From Serilophus lunatus (lineage: Eukaryota; Chordata; Aves; Passeriformes; Eurylaimidae), in the NCBI GenBank assembly GCA_013399895.1, contig VXBA01001575.1:998566-1062565 (forward strand): a stretch of 64,000 nucleotides of DNA, written 5' to 3'. How positions within the stretch are numbered: position 1 is the stretch's first letter; each line of letters opens with the position of its first letter. The notes under the pieces are model-generated. The model did not search any database. It was given only the letters and a program-made list of their open reading frames with translations, and had not been told where the DNA came from. Made by a program: the position numbers and the translations under genes. Of this stretch, positions 1 through 11,040 are shown piece after piece.

Positions 1-276
1 TTAATATAGGCTTCTCATGGCAGCTTAGAGTTCCTTTCTCTGCTACATTCTGTAAATATACCTGATACTGATGATAAGGTTTTATGTTTCGTATGACTAG
101 TGAAGTCTTGCTTTTTACAACTGCAAATTGTTCCCAGATGTTGGTTTCAGTATCCAACATGTTGATGAAATAGTAATGAAAAGAAGCACTGCATGAATGC
201 TGTGGAGGATTCCATTTTAAATGTATTTCTGCAGATGAAACATACGTAGCCTCTAACTTCTGGGAGTTCAACGGCC
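1..276 (-). CDS. Lectin/FN3 gene exon 8: fourth FN3 module (partial at window edge)
   Basis: Starts in phase 1 after an attcaatag acceptor: PLNSQKLEATYVSSAEIHLK, then WNPPQHSCSAS and YQYQVYLQNVAEKG. WNPP and Y-Q-V-x-x-x-N-x-A-x-x-G are FN3 hallmarks. The exon or its donor continues outside the window. Confidence 0.85.
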
Positions 277-3200
277 CTATTGAATAAGATTAGGAATAGA
301 AAATAAGATCATAGTTTCTCACACCTTTCACCAACAACTGTGGGGTGTTGGTTTGGATCTGTTTGTTTGTTTGCTTTTTTGTTTGTTTTAAACAGGGCTT
401 TAAAACCTCACAATACACACACACAGGCTAAAGAGTATCAGGGCAAATCTAACAAAGCAACTTTGACAATGTATGAGTGGCAGTAAATATGCACAGACAA
501 TACTCCTACTCCCTCACTGAGGTGTTTTTCTGAATCATCTAGGTCTTTATGTAGAACTCAGTCTCCCCATTTAGGTCCTCTCTTATATTTTAATCAGTTT
601 AGAAATACCATCTAAGACAAATGTATCCATTACTCAAGTTCATAGAATCACAGAATCACAAAGTGGTTTGGGTGGAAGAAACCTTAATTAAAGATCATCA
701 AATTCCAACCTCCATTATACAGGCAGGATTACCTTCCACTAGACCAGATAACTCAAAGTTCCGTCTCAAGCTGCATCAAGGAAGATATAGGCTGGATATT
801 AGGAAAAAGTTCATCACGGAAAGAATAATACGGTACTGGAATGGGCGGCCCAGGGAGGTGGTAGAGTCACCATCTCTGGACATGTTTAAAAAAAGTCTAG
901 ACATGGCACTTGATGCCATAGTCTAGTTGAGGCGTTAGGGTATGGGTTGGACTCTATAATCTTGGAGGTCTCTTTCCAACCTAGTTATTCTGTGATTCTG
1001 TGATCTGGCCTGGTGCTGAACATTTCTGGGGATGGGGAATCCACAACCTCTCTGGGCAACCAGTTCCAGCAGCTCACCACTGTTTCTTCCTATTATCTAA
1101 CCTAAACCTACCCTCCTTCAATTTAAGGCAATTCACCCTTGTCCTATCACCACATACCCTCATGAAAAGTTCCTCTCCAGCTCTCTTGTGGACATCCTAT
1201 AGGCACTGAAAGGTGCTAAATGGTCTTCCCAAAGCTTTCTCTTCCCCAGGCTGAAAGCCCCAACTCTCTCAGTCTGTTGCCATAGGAGAGGTGTTCCAGC
1301 CCTCTGATGAACTTAGTGGCTCTCTCTGGACTCATTCCAACAGGTCAGCGTCTGTGCTGGGGACCCCAGATCTGGGCACAGTACTCCAGGTGGAGTCTCT
1401 TACAAGAGCAGAGTAGAGGGGCAGAATCACCTCCCTTAACCAGCTGGCCACTCTTCTTTTGAAGCAGCTCAGGATGCAGTTGGCTTTTTGGGCTGCAAGT
1501 GCACATTGCCAAGTCTTATTGAGCTTTTCATCCACAAACACTCTTAAATTTTCCTGCTCAGGGCTACCCTTGATCCATTCTCCACCCAGACTGTATCTGT
1601 GCTTAGGATTGCCCCAACCCAGGTGCAGAACCCTGCCTTTGGCCTCGTTGAACTTCTTGAAGTTTGCAAAGGACCACCTCTCATATTTGCTTCTTACAGG
1701 AGAAAGCAGGATTGTATTTCCTTCATTATAGAGGCAAACTGCATTACAAGTTCTCAGAATAGAAACCAAACAATCGCATTATACATTCGTTCCAACAAAA
1801 TCTTTCACTTCAGATTGGAAAATACACTTCTGCATTTCACTAGAGTGGCCAAAACATACTTTACTGCTACTCTGACATACAGCTTTACCTTTGGACATCA
1901 GCAGAAACTCTGTAAGTAAAATTATTGTAATAATGAGATTTTAAAATATACTTTGCAGAAACAGAATTTGTATGGCTTTCTGCTCACAGTCACTGAAAAT
2001 TCCCAAGCTTTTCTTCATCAATTCTAACAAAGCATTTTAGCACAAAGCAAAATGAAATTTTTGGAATCCACTCTACAAATTAGTAAATCCTGGATTAGAA
2101 TTCATGTTCAGATTCATTTATATTTTCAGACAAAATACCAACACAGGAAACAGTGTAATTAAGGGGAAAGTATAAACAAATGTATGGTTATTTGGTTATT
2201 ACTGCTATTTATTTTTGTAACTTACTTGTTTGTACCTTCAGAATTGGACTCAAGATAGCCTGTGCTCCTTCTGGGTTCCTTGCTGCTAATAAGAAACTAT
2301 AACAAAGGCCAGGAGACAACTGTACAATTTTTGTTTGAGTAGTATTCACAGGCAAGTTCAGAATGTATGGTTTCCACTGATCAAAATAGCACTTAATTAT
2401 AAGTTCAAAGCCTGACTTAAGCCACATGTTCATATCACTCCAGATAAAGACAGCTTCAGTTTTCTTGACATCATACACACTAAATGTGATGTTTTCTGGC
2501 ACTCGAGGTACTGAAAAAGAAGCGAAAAGAAAATCATCAAAACCCTTTTTTTTATATTTGTATCTTCAAACATAGATATAATCAGGGAAAGGTTTATTAA
2601 ACCAAATGCAAAAGATTTTAAAAATATAGTTACATTCATATTCACAAATATAGGGTAGATGTACATAGCAGAAAAATCCTGTAAAGAAATAATCAGGACC
2701 AGTGGGATCTCTCTGAAGGGCATAGCAGTCAGTTTGATTTTCTGGTATCATTGACAAAGTTGAGATACTAGCTTTTAGAAGATAAGGAGATCCATCTGTC
2801 CACACGAGCTGACCTTCTTCCTGGATTGAAAAAAAAAAAAAAATTAGAAAAACATCTATTTTTAGATTATATTGATTAAGACCTACCTCATTGCAAGCAT
2901 ATCACCTAAACATAAAAAATTTACATCATTTATAAAAATTAATTATATAGGAATTTTTTGAATAAAGTACATTTCAAAGTAAAATTCTACCCTTTCTATT
3001 ACAAAAGATTACAAGATAATACTAAAACATAATATGAAATAAGCCTCATAAGTAGGTTTCATCAGTACCAACAAGCCTTTAAAAATCAGTATTAATCAAG
3101 TAATTTAATAGTCTTGGATAGATAATTTTCTAAAAATGTTATTTGCTTAGAAAAAATCAGTCAGTCAAAATAATCATAAATTCAGCCTGAAAGAAAAATA

Positions 3201-6200
3201 TTTAGCTGAAAAAAACAAAGGCTATATTCACAATCTGAGGAAATTATCTGTTTTTCCTTTCTCCTGTTTGCTGGTTGTTCAGCATTTAGGACATTCTCTC
3301 AGACCTCACTTCAACTTTCTATCTTTTGAGGTACTTTCAGTTTTTCCAGCAGAGCTCTACAAATACTAGTTTGGGGCAACACAATATTTTTAAGGAAAGC
3401 TGCTTGTAAATAGCCTTACAGTATTGCAGTGCAGATCCCTCTAGTGGGGGACAGGTTTCAATCTGCACTGATACAAAAATCTATAGGGAATTAATAGACA
3501 ACCCAACACATGTCTGCATGGCATTAGGGAATTCTCAGGCAGTAAACTTGCATAAGTGCTTTCAGGCATACCAAATCTGTGGTCCTACAGTCTAAGTAAA
3601 TTCTTTAAGTACTGTAATGGGGAAAAGTAGAAGTACCATCAGCATTGGTGGTATTTGTTGCCTGTCTTTTATTTAAGATGTTCAAAAGTAGGGAGCGGAA
3701 AAAAACAATTTCCATTTCTCTGAGAAAACAATAAAAAATCATGTTTGTTGAGACTAATCCTATTTTTTCAATTAATTTGTTGTAATGAAAAAAATCAAAT
3801 AAAATACTGTGATATCATTCATTTTCCCAAGACAGCAAAGAACATTTTCAATAGTATGAAAGAATTAACTTGATTTCCGGAAGGACTTCTGCACACAGTC
3901 TACCATTTCAAAAATGCTATATAGAACAATGCATATCTTCTTTTTTATAGTGGTCTTCTTGGTCACCAGGGTTAACAACAAGTACAGGAAATGACAAGAT
4001 ACTAGTACGATGCAAACCTCTGCAACAAGTCTTGTAAGAGAAACCTCAGTAAACAGCCTTTGGCTATCCTTAAGGCTTCTTAACTGTGAAGAATTGCACA
4101 ATGTCTCTGGACACACATGAGGGTATCACCAAGGCACCCCATTCAGTCTTACCCAGTGCATTGACCTACATCTCCAGAATCTCTGTTGCTTTTCATATGA
4201 ATGTTCACCCTCATCAGGAATGGACTGAATTCAGATACAAATCAAAGTAGGGTTAAAGAACTGTGAGAATACAAATGCTACAGAAATGATCCCGTTTACA
4301 GTGCTGCTGATTTTTAACAGTGTCACAGTGCTTGGTAGTTTTTCTGAAGCTGCTGAAATCTTCTGGATAGGTTATAGTCTCATGGTCTTCTGATTAAATA
4401 TTTCAAGTCCAATGTGTACTAGGAGAAAAACACTTGAAAACAGAAATTTGACTCCGTAATGCTTGAAAGATGAATGAGAAAGTAAAAATATGTATCTTTT
4501 ATCTCAGATTTTAAACAAATCCTGCAACTCTTAGTATATATTCCATGATCTTTGGGCTCCTGAGATAAGTCCAGTTTGATGCAAGTGCAGTGTGGAGTTC
4601 TCATAAGATGAGATCAAATGATGAACAATGACACTTAGGACCAAAACATGTTCATTCAGTACTCGAACACACTAGTTAAATACAAACATTTAGAAAAGAA
4701 GTGCTCGGAAAACAAACATTTTATTATAATCCCTTGCTATTCTTAAAACATGATACTCATCTAGTTAATTTAACTCCCACAAACATAAAAATGCATGTAA
4801 TAATTAAACAATTGATTATCAGTTATATTCAAAACTGTCAATTGACTCTTTTCTGTTTAATCAGAATTTAAAAAACCTCTAAATTTCTAGTATGCTTTCC
4901 AACAGGTAAAAATATTATGCTTCCATGAAACATCTATTTCTGGGAGCCACTTACAAATACCAATATTTCTAAAATACCAAACTGGTTATGATGAATACCA
5001 CTATGGTGTAAAAAATTACAGCAATTTGAGAAGTGACTTTAGAGTCGTATATACAAAACAATATTACCTTTAAAATGCATATATTACTAGTGATTTACTA
5101 ACCAGAGTGGTTAGAGGGCTTCTGTAACCACAAACCTAGACAGACTTGTGTTTCCTCAGTCTGCATGTTATCCCACTCTGACTTGTTTGCGAAGCCCCAT
5201 TAAGTTATTTAACAGACTGCAAAAAATGTTTTTTCTGTCGATCACATGTGGTATGACACTTACTACTCCTGCTCTTACACATACAGTTTGCTTTTGGTTT
5301 ACTGTTTTCACGTTTCTTTTAAAATAACTTAATCAAAACAATATTAAAATTAAATTTCAAAGTGCAGATATTTCAAACTGAAAAACAGTGGCTTCCTCTC
5401 AAGCTTCTGATATTTAACACAGAAGAAGTTTTCACTAAACCAAATCACAGAAGACTTGATCCTGGGTCCCACATTTCTGGCAGAATGCCTCCGTCTTTCT
5501 GAGCACTTTCCCAATACTTCTGTTTATGTCTGCATTTGTTCCCAAATCAGAGACACCACACCACAGTGAAGTATTTTGTAACAGCCGATGGAGCATTAAG
5601 AACCTTAATAACCCAAACATAAGGAACAGAAACGCTTTTACAAGAAACATGTTGCTCCAATCCCTTCTTCCTCTGGCTACCCACCATCTTTCTGGACAGA
5701 TTTAAAATCTGGTAATGCAGCACCACCTACAGATAAAACAATATCCCTAAGAAATGCACAAACATATGCACACACACAAACAAAAAAACCCAAACAGCTT
5801 TTATATAAACTGTGGGGGGTTTCCCCAGCTATAGCCTTCTAAGTATTTTCAGTATTTCTAAATAGGAACAAATAATGATTCCCTTTCTAATTACTAATAA
5901 CTATATATAAACAATAACCAATGTACTGTTTAGTGATTTTTATTTCAAATTGAGCTCTATATGAAAAAATTCTCTTGCTTCCATATGTGTAATAGCAAAG
6001 AAGATAAAATAGACTGACCTTTAGGTCATTAAGTCCTGTCCATAACATGATTAATTGACTCATTTTCTGGAGATATGACAACATAAAAGCATATTCTTCT
6101 TCACTCTCTATGACAAGAAGATGAGCCCCTTGTGGAGACGTTGCACAGATTTGTTGTGCCACCTTCCATGGCTTGCTCTCCTTACCCATTTGATAGCAGC

Positions 6201-9200
6201 TGCTTTGGAATGCCACCCATCCTTGGGAACAAGTGCCTACGGGTAAAGTAGGATAGGATTTTAAAGATATGCAGTGTCAGCCATGTCAATGACATAGTTT
6301 AAGATTTCTTATATTACACAGACATTTTGTTGACAATAGCATTTAATTAATAATTTCAAACCCCAAATATTCAGTAATTATGAAACAACAATTCTCCAAA
6401 ATTCAAAGTGTCTTAAAATATTTGGTTGACTGAATTAAGAGTATCAACTACAATCCAGTGAAGGAAAGAAAAAAATCCATTCATTTTTAATCCTATTCCA
6501 GAAAAATTAATCATTCTTTAAGATTAGTTTCTGATGGTTCATTTTTTTTAAATATTAAAATAGAAGTTAACAAATATTTTATTTTTAATAGCTTCCTGAT
6601 TTAGAAAAAAATCATTATTCCATTGAATTTTAGTGTATATTATTCTTCCTTTTCTTTCTCATTTTAAATATTTTAAGTTGTATTATCAGAATAGCACATT
6701 TAAAGGAACAAAGTTACACAGCAAACCTATAACATCCTCAGAATCCTGCCTCCTTTACAGCGCTTTTAACAAAACCACACAGCTCAGCTAGCCATTCAGC
6801 AGTAAAAACAATCACTTGGAATGCTACAAAAAGTGTTCCAAATGCTTACCAAATTCAGGATTTTCTTTTCATTGAAATTTAATCTGCATACTCAAATAAT
6901 TACAATGCTTAACTTCAGCATTGACTTGACTCTATTTTAGACTGCAAAAATATAGTTAGCTTAAAATATTTATACATAAAAATCTGAGTTCTTTCTAATA
7001 AAAATAATAATTAGAAATAACTTTTCTATGGCATTAACATCAATTTCTTTCCTCTTCATAGAAATTAAATAATCCATATCTACTAAGAGAGGAACACAGG
7101 CTTTTAGAGTTTATTCTTAACTCATCTAGAAAATATGTAGTGCTAACTCACATTCACTGAGACTACAAGAAACACTTAAATATACCTGTTTCAGCTTGGA
7201 CATCTAGTGATTGAGACACATTTATAAATTCAAGATGTAATTGTTCAAATATAAATTTAAATGTATATAAGGTGGCAGGTGTCAAATTTCTCCATACAAA
7301 GAATCCACTGGATCTTTTTATGATCTGAGAAGTATTCTTCAGTAAAACAGAAACTGAAAATTCTTTGGTCACCATACTCCAATTAAAAGACACTGTAGTA
7401 GCTGTCACAAATGTTTTTATGTCATTTTCTGAAATTCCACCTAGTAGAAAAGAAAAAATAAATATTGTCTTTAACACAAAGGAATAATAAGCTAAAAGCT
7501 CCATCAACATTATTGTTTCTTTCTTTTGAGAAGGGATGAGGGATACACACAGGAGGGAAAGAAATATACATGGGAATATACATGAGAATATACATGGGAG
7601 GGAAAGAAAGGTACTGTCATTTAAGAAAGCCACATCTTCATTTTTTTGTCATGGTATATAAACTTATGTCTGAAGAAACAAGAAATAAAAGTGCACAGTT
7701 TAAGGAGTGTTTAACTGTAAAAGTACATACTTTGATAGAATAGCAGTTAAGTAATAGATGCCAAGTGCCATAACACATTAGTAGCATAACCATGAAACAT
7801 TTCCTGTAGCTTGCTGAATGCACTTTCAGCATTCAATGCTGCTGCAATGTTTTCAACTATGTATTTGTCCCAATTATGTTGTTCATATTCTAGTTTGTAT
7901 TCCAAAGCTAGTATGAACTTTTAACATGTACAAAGGTAATACTATAAACTATTCTAATTAAGAAAAATAAGATCAGATGCAGGCAGCTGAGCTGGGATCC
8001 CATAAAACGGAATCAATCAATTTGGTTGCATCGGGATCAGGACCCTCCAAAATCACAGCTGCCCACATAGGCCCACATAGATACATAGGCCTTGTCTGCG
8101 TGATGCTGATAAACCAGAGGATCCAGGAAAGAAAGACTATATACAAGCTGTACAAGGGCCAAAATAGAGAATCTTCTTTATTGCAAATTCATGTGTTTTA
8201 TAGTCCAAAGATCATTTTGGTTAATACAGCCAATACATAAAAGGAAAAGTGGTCACATGCCATTGTGTCAGAGCTACAAGAAAGTCACAAGGTGATGTTT
8301 ACATACCTAAGACATCATATCATAGTCTGGACATGCTGTATTAAAAATTTAATAATGCCACAATTAGGAAGCCCTTTCATTTCAGTAACTGGTGGGACTT
8401 GTGGTCCTAAACAGATTTACAGCTATAGAGGATGTTTTTATAAGCTCGATCACTAGAATTACAAATTCTTATACTAAAACTCTGTCCTACTTAGTCACAA
8501 TACTAAAGGTCTTCAAGCTACATATTAACCATTTTTAAAGAGGGACTGTCATAAAGCAGAAACAAAAATATTTAATTGTTTTAATTTATAAAAGAATCAC
8601 AGACCTACGATGATATTAAATTGCCAGGTTTAAGTAACTTTCTCCATGGTCTTCTTTTATAAATCTCTTGTCCTAGAATTACTGTAGCATAGCAAAACAT
8701 GTAATATTTAAAATCTCAGAAATTTTTATATCAGTCCCATATTTTAGAATTGTTACACTAAACAAACATGTTATATAAAATTATTCCTATTACACCTCAT
8801 AGTTGAAAACACACACGAATGCAAAGTTTTTGAATACATGACTAACCTCGGGATTAGAACCCCTGCTGTTTTAATCTTCAATGTTGGAATAACTACAAAG
8901 ATACCAAAATATTTTTGTGCTACTCTACTTACGTGTCTTAAATGATTTTACAAATAAGATTCGGCCATTTTTTATGGATTCTATTGTAATATCATACTTC
9001 TTATTTTCCTCAAGCAGAACTGTAGCACTGACAGGTTCCTGTTCAACTTTAGAAATGTTTCTCACAATCTGAAAGTTAAAAGAGTTCCTGAATATAATGA
9101 AAGTAATAACAATAAAACTCACAAATTATCTATAAAGTTTTTAAAAGGGTAGCTTATATTGCATCACTTCAGACTTGAGACTACAGTTAAACTGCAAAAC

Positions 9201-10840
9201 ATCCAACATTTAAAACAAAACCTTTCAGAAATCACACTATTAACAAACACCTTCATCTTTAAATCCCCTTATTTCCTTTACATTCTGTACTCAAAATAAG
9301 AACAAGGCTCTCCTACAGAGATCTAGGGGTAGTGTCTGTGCCTCTCCTGAAGAAGTCAGACTCCTCCTTCAAAGAGTTCTTCTCCTTGAAGAACTTGCAT
9401 ATTCTTAATTTTGAACATATGCTTATCTATCTTGATTCAACAGGATACTTCAAGGTCTTTTAGGTCCCACTGGTTCCACTAGGACTCTACAGGAGTGCAC
9501 ACATACTACATGAATTATATAATTCAGCAGAATTTTTCAGAACTTTTTTTATTTGTTATTTTAGATTTAAAAGAAAAAGAAAATCAAACACAAGTGCTAC
9601 TAATTACTGGTATCTACAGCTTAAATACATATGGAACTACTTGCTGCTAAGACTGATGCAATTTACTTTTTGACTGAAAGCATCTGTTTGCTGGTATGTC
9701 ACACTGTAGTAGTCTGGATCCTCTCCTTTGGGGAATTCAGTCCACTCCATCAAAACTACTCTAGCAGGCCTTTTTGCTTGGTCACACTCTTGACAATTTG
9801 AAACCTGCAGAAGAAACACAGAGGAATACTACTTAGTAGAAAATGCAGAAAATGTCTAACTAAATAATTAAATTCCATCAGTTTAAACTGAAGAGCTTGT
9901 CGAGTTTTTATATGAACCAGTATCACCAGCCCTACTGTGTGACATACAGAGGTTTTATAATTTTTTGCAGGTTCTGCAGGTACAGGTTCTGGTTTATCTC
10001 TCCAGAGATGGCCAAACCATGTCAATTGAGCCAAATGTGAGAGAATTCTGTCAACATTTTGGAAACAATGTCAGAGATTTCACTTATAATAAACATACTG
10101 CAATCACAGTTAGCAGGCATTTAGGAGCTGGAGGTCTCAGTCCTATTCTCCCCTTACACATTAATAACTTCAGTGGCATCACTTTCACAACGTTCAAATA
10201 CCTCAGAATAAGAAACAACGTTTCTTCAAGATGTAAAGAAATAATTTATTGCACACTCCCTACCAATACAGTTTAACCATGGAAATACACACTTGATTTT
10301 AGTGTTTTTGGCCACAACCACCCCTTGCAGCACTACAGGCTGGGGACAAAGTGGCTGGAAAGCGGCCAGACAGAAAGTCACCTGGAGGTACTGATTGACA
10401 GGAGACTGAACAGGAGCCAGCAGTGTGCCCAGGTGGCCAAGGCCAATGGCATCCCGTCCTTTATAAGGAATAGCATGGTCAAAAGACCCGGCAGACTAAC
10501 ATAACTATAAATCTATCAAGATAAAGGTGACTTAAAGATGCTGGGATCTCTTACTTCTTCTGAGGAACAACATTAAACCCAAAGCAACAGGAAATAAAAC
10601 TGATTAGTGATCTCAAAAGAGCTTCTAACAATTTAAATAGAAGGAAGACTGAGAACATTCAGTAGCACTTAGTGAAAACTCCCTGTGATTGCTAGAACAA
10701 CAGAAAACAAAAAGTCCAAATTACAAACCATTGATTTTCAAAATTCACATAGAATAACCATCCATCTTCAAAAAGCAGTGTATTTTTCTTACCTGAAATA
10801 AATACTTCATTAAGAGCAGAAGAAGAATTGCTTGATCCAT
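1..10840 (-). CDS. Secreted or membrane protein with FN3 and C-type lectin domains (5' portion)
   Basis: Eight in-phase exons: 10793..10840 (signal peptide), 9667..9804, 8933..9068, 7186..7440, 6019..6236, 2634..2820, 2226..2510 and 1..276. The gene continues past the left edge. Order: hydrophobic leader, two FN3-like modules, a C-type lectin domain over two exons, then two FN3 modules. About ten N-glycosylation sequons indicate an extracellular ectodomain. No transmembrane or catalytic part lies in the window. It begins 4.3 kb after the OTOGL stop on the same strand, the place held in mammals by PTPRQ, an FN3-rich receptor phosphatase. PTPRQ as I know it lacks a lectin domain, so this may be a separate gene between the two or a divergent relative of the PTPRQ/PTPRO class. 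I do not assign a name. Confidence 0.8.
641..1684 (-). mobile_element. CR1 LINE 3' fragment, antisense, interrupted
   Basis: Minus-oriented CR1. The 3' terminal octamer region (atagaatcacagaatcaca) is at 641, followed by cttccactagaccag, then after the insertion ggggaatccacaacctctctgg, gttccagccctctgatgaac and gtgcttaggattgccccaac up to about 1684. It lies in the intron between the lectin-gene exons at 1..276 and 2226..2510. The open frames here are CR1 relics. Confidence 0.88.
759..1003 (+). mobile_element. CR1 LINE 3' end, nested insertion
   Basis: Plus-oriented CR1 tail (tctcaagctgcatcaag ... ggaggtggtagagtcacc ... cttggaggtctctttccaac) ending in tattctgtgattctgtga. It splits the antisense CR1 between agaccagataactcaaag and tctggcctggtgctgaac, so it is the younger insertion. 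Confidence 0.88.
2226..2510 (-). CDS. Lectin/FN3 gene exon 7: third FN3 module
   Basis: 95 codons, phase 1 to 1. PRVPENITFSVYDVKKTEAV, then IVQLSPGLCYSFLLAARN ending KVQT. The VPENI linker and L-x-P-G-x-x-Y motif are typical of FN3 repeats in receptor phosphatases. Acceptor tttttcag, donor gtaagtt. Confidence 0.92.
2634..2820 (-). CDS. Lectin/FN3 gene exon 6: C-type lectin domain, C-terminal half
   Basis: Phase 0 to 1. EEGQLVWTDGSPYLL, then NQTDCYALQRDP and FFCYVHLPYICEYE. It keeps the WTDGSP motif and the closing cysteines, but the EPN/QPD and WND calcium-binding motifs are not recognisable, so calcium-dependent sugar binding is doubtful. Confidence 0.9.
6019..6236 (-). CDS. Lectin/FN3 gene exon 5: C-type lectin domain, N-terminal half
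   Basis: Phase 1 to 0. TCSQGWVAFQSSCYQMGK, then WKVAQQICATSPQGAHLLVI and ESEEEYAFM, ending LWTGLND. The GW-x-x-F-x-x-SCY, W-x-x-A-x-x-x-C, A-x-L-x-x-I and W-T-G-L-N elements are classical C-type lectin landmarks. Confidence 0.93.
7186..7440 (-). CDS. Lectin/FN3 gene exon 4: second FN3-like module
   Basis: 85 codons, phase 1 to 1, a whole FN3-like domain in one exon: VTATTVSFNWSMVTKEFSV, then FFVWRNLTPATLYTFKFIF. L-x-P-x-T-x-Y-x-F-x-F is the FN3 signature. Sequons NTS, NLT and NVS. Confidence 0.87.
7977..8200 (-). mobile_element. Candidate degenerate LTR fragment, unassigned
   Basis: A block with more G and C than its surroundings in the lectin-gene intron. Read on minus it has aataaag near 8176, a short R-like stretch and gtatatagtc. 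This resembles an LTR tail plus leader, but no family was recognised and there are no clear ends. An open frame on minus (7973..8155) has no recognisable domain. Confidence 0.3.
8933..9068 (-). CDS. Lectin/FN3 gene exon 3: second half of FN3-like module
   Basis: Phase 0 to 1. IVRNISKVEQEPVSATVLL, then ENKKYDITIESIKNGR ending KSFKT. The L-x-x-x-x-x-Y-x-I-x-I pattern is the FN3 E-F strands. Confidence 0.85.
9667..9804 (-). CDS. Lectin/FN3 gene exon 2: first half of FN3-like module
   Basis: 46 codons, phase 0 to 0, acceptor cttctgcag, donor gtaaat. VSNCQECDQAKRPARVVLM, then EWTEFPKGEDPDYYSVTY, the W ... D-x-Y-x-V-x-Y strand pattern of an FN3 fold. Confidence 0.85.
10319..10480 (+). mobile_element. 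CR1 LINE internal fragment
   Basis: Contains the CR1 ORF2 stretch cactacaggctggggacaaa, gccagcagtgtgcccagg, tggccaaggccaatggcatc and aggaatagcatgg. No terminal repeat, so it is an internal relic. It lies in the intron between the signal-peptide exon and exon 2 of the lectin gene. Confidence 0.85.
10793..10840 (-). CDS. Lectin/FN3 gene, first coding exon (signal peptide)
   Basis: MDQAILLLLLMKYLFQ, 16 codons, ending at a gtaag donor in phase 0. A leucine-rich leader right after the start codon, continued by VSNCQECDQ in the next exon, fits a signal peptide. Too short to appear as an open frame; found by splice phase. Confidence 0.8.
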
Positions 10841-10978
10841 AGAGAAAGAAATGTTATAGTCCCAGTGTATCTTAAGAGCTTGAATCACCAAAGCTTCAGA
10901 GAAAAATCATGTAAGAGTATCTAAGACAGGAGAAGGAAAAAACTAATACACATATTTACACTTTGCAGGGACACAGCA

Positions 10979-11040
10979 GCAGCCAATGGTGCACCCAAAA
11001 TCTGTTTCTTTGCTCTGGCCCCGCCCCTTCCCAAGCCTCA
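10979..11040 (-). promoter_or_regulatory. Candidate promoter of the lectin/FN3 gene
   Basis: A GC box (ccccgcccc, 11019..11027) and an inverted CCAAT element (10982..10987) lie about 140-190 nt upstream of the predicted start codon, in a short GC-rich patch of otherwise AT-rich spacer. The transcription start is not determined. Confidence 0.4.

Larger units (their letters stand above)
277..6018. other. Introns of the lectin/FN3 gene (left part)
   Basis: Introns 277..2225, 2511..2633 and 2821..6018. Apart from the nested CR1 at 641..1684 and homopolymer A runs (for example near 2828) I see nothing. The minus-strand open frames at 3865..4116 and 5435..5650 lack splice support and domain content. 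Confidence 0.6.
6237..10792. other. Introns of the lectin/FN3 gene (right part)
   Basis: Introns 6237..7185, 7441..8932, 9069..9666 and 9805..10792. They contain a possible LTR fragment near 8 kb and a CR1 relic near 10.4 kb, otherwise AT-rich sequence without recognisable content. Confidence 0.6.

Noticed and set aside
621..926. Open frame of 101 codons at the left edge
   Set aside because: Created by the two CR1 elements; not a host gene.
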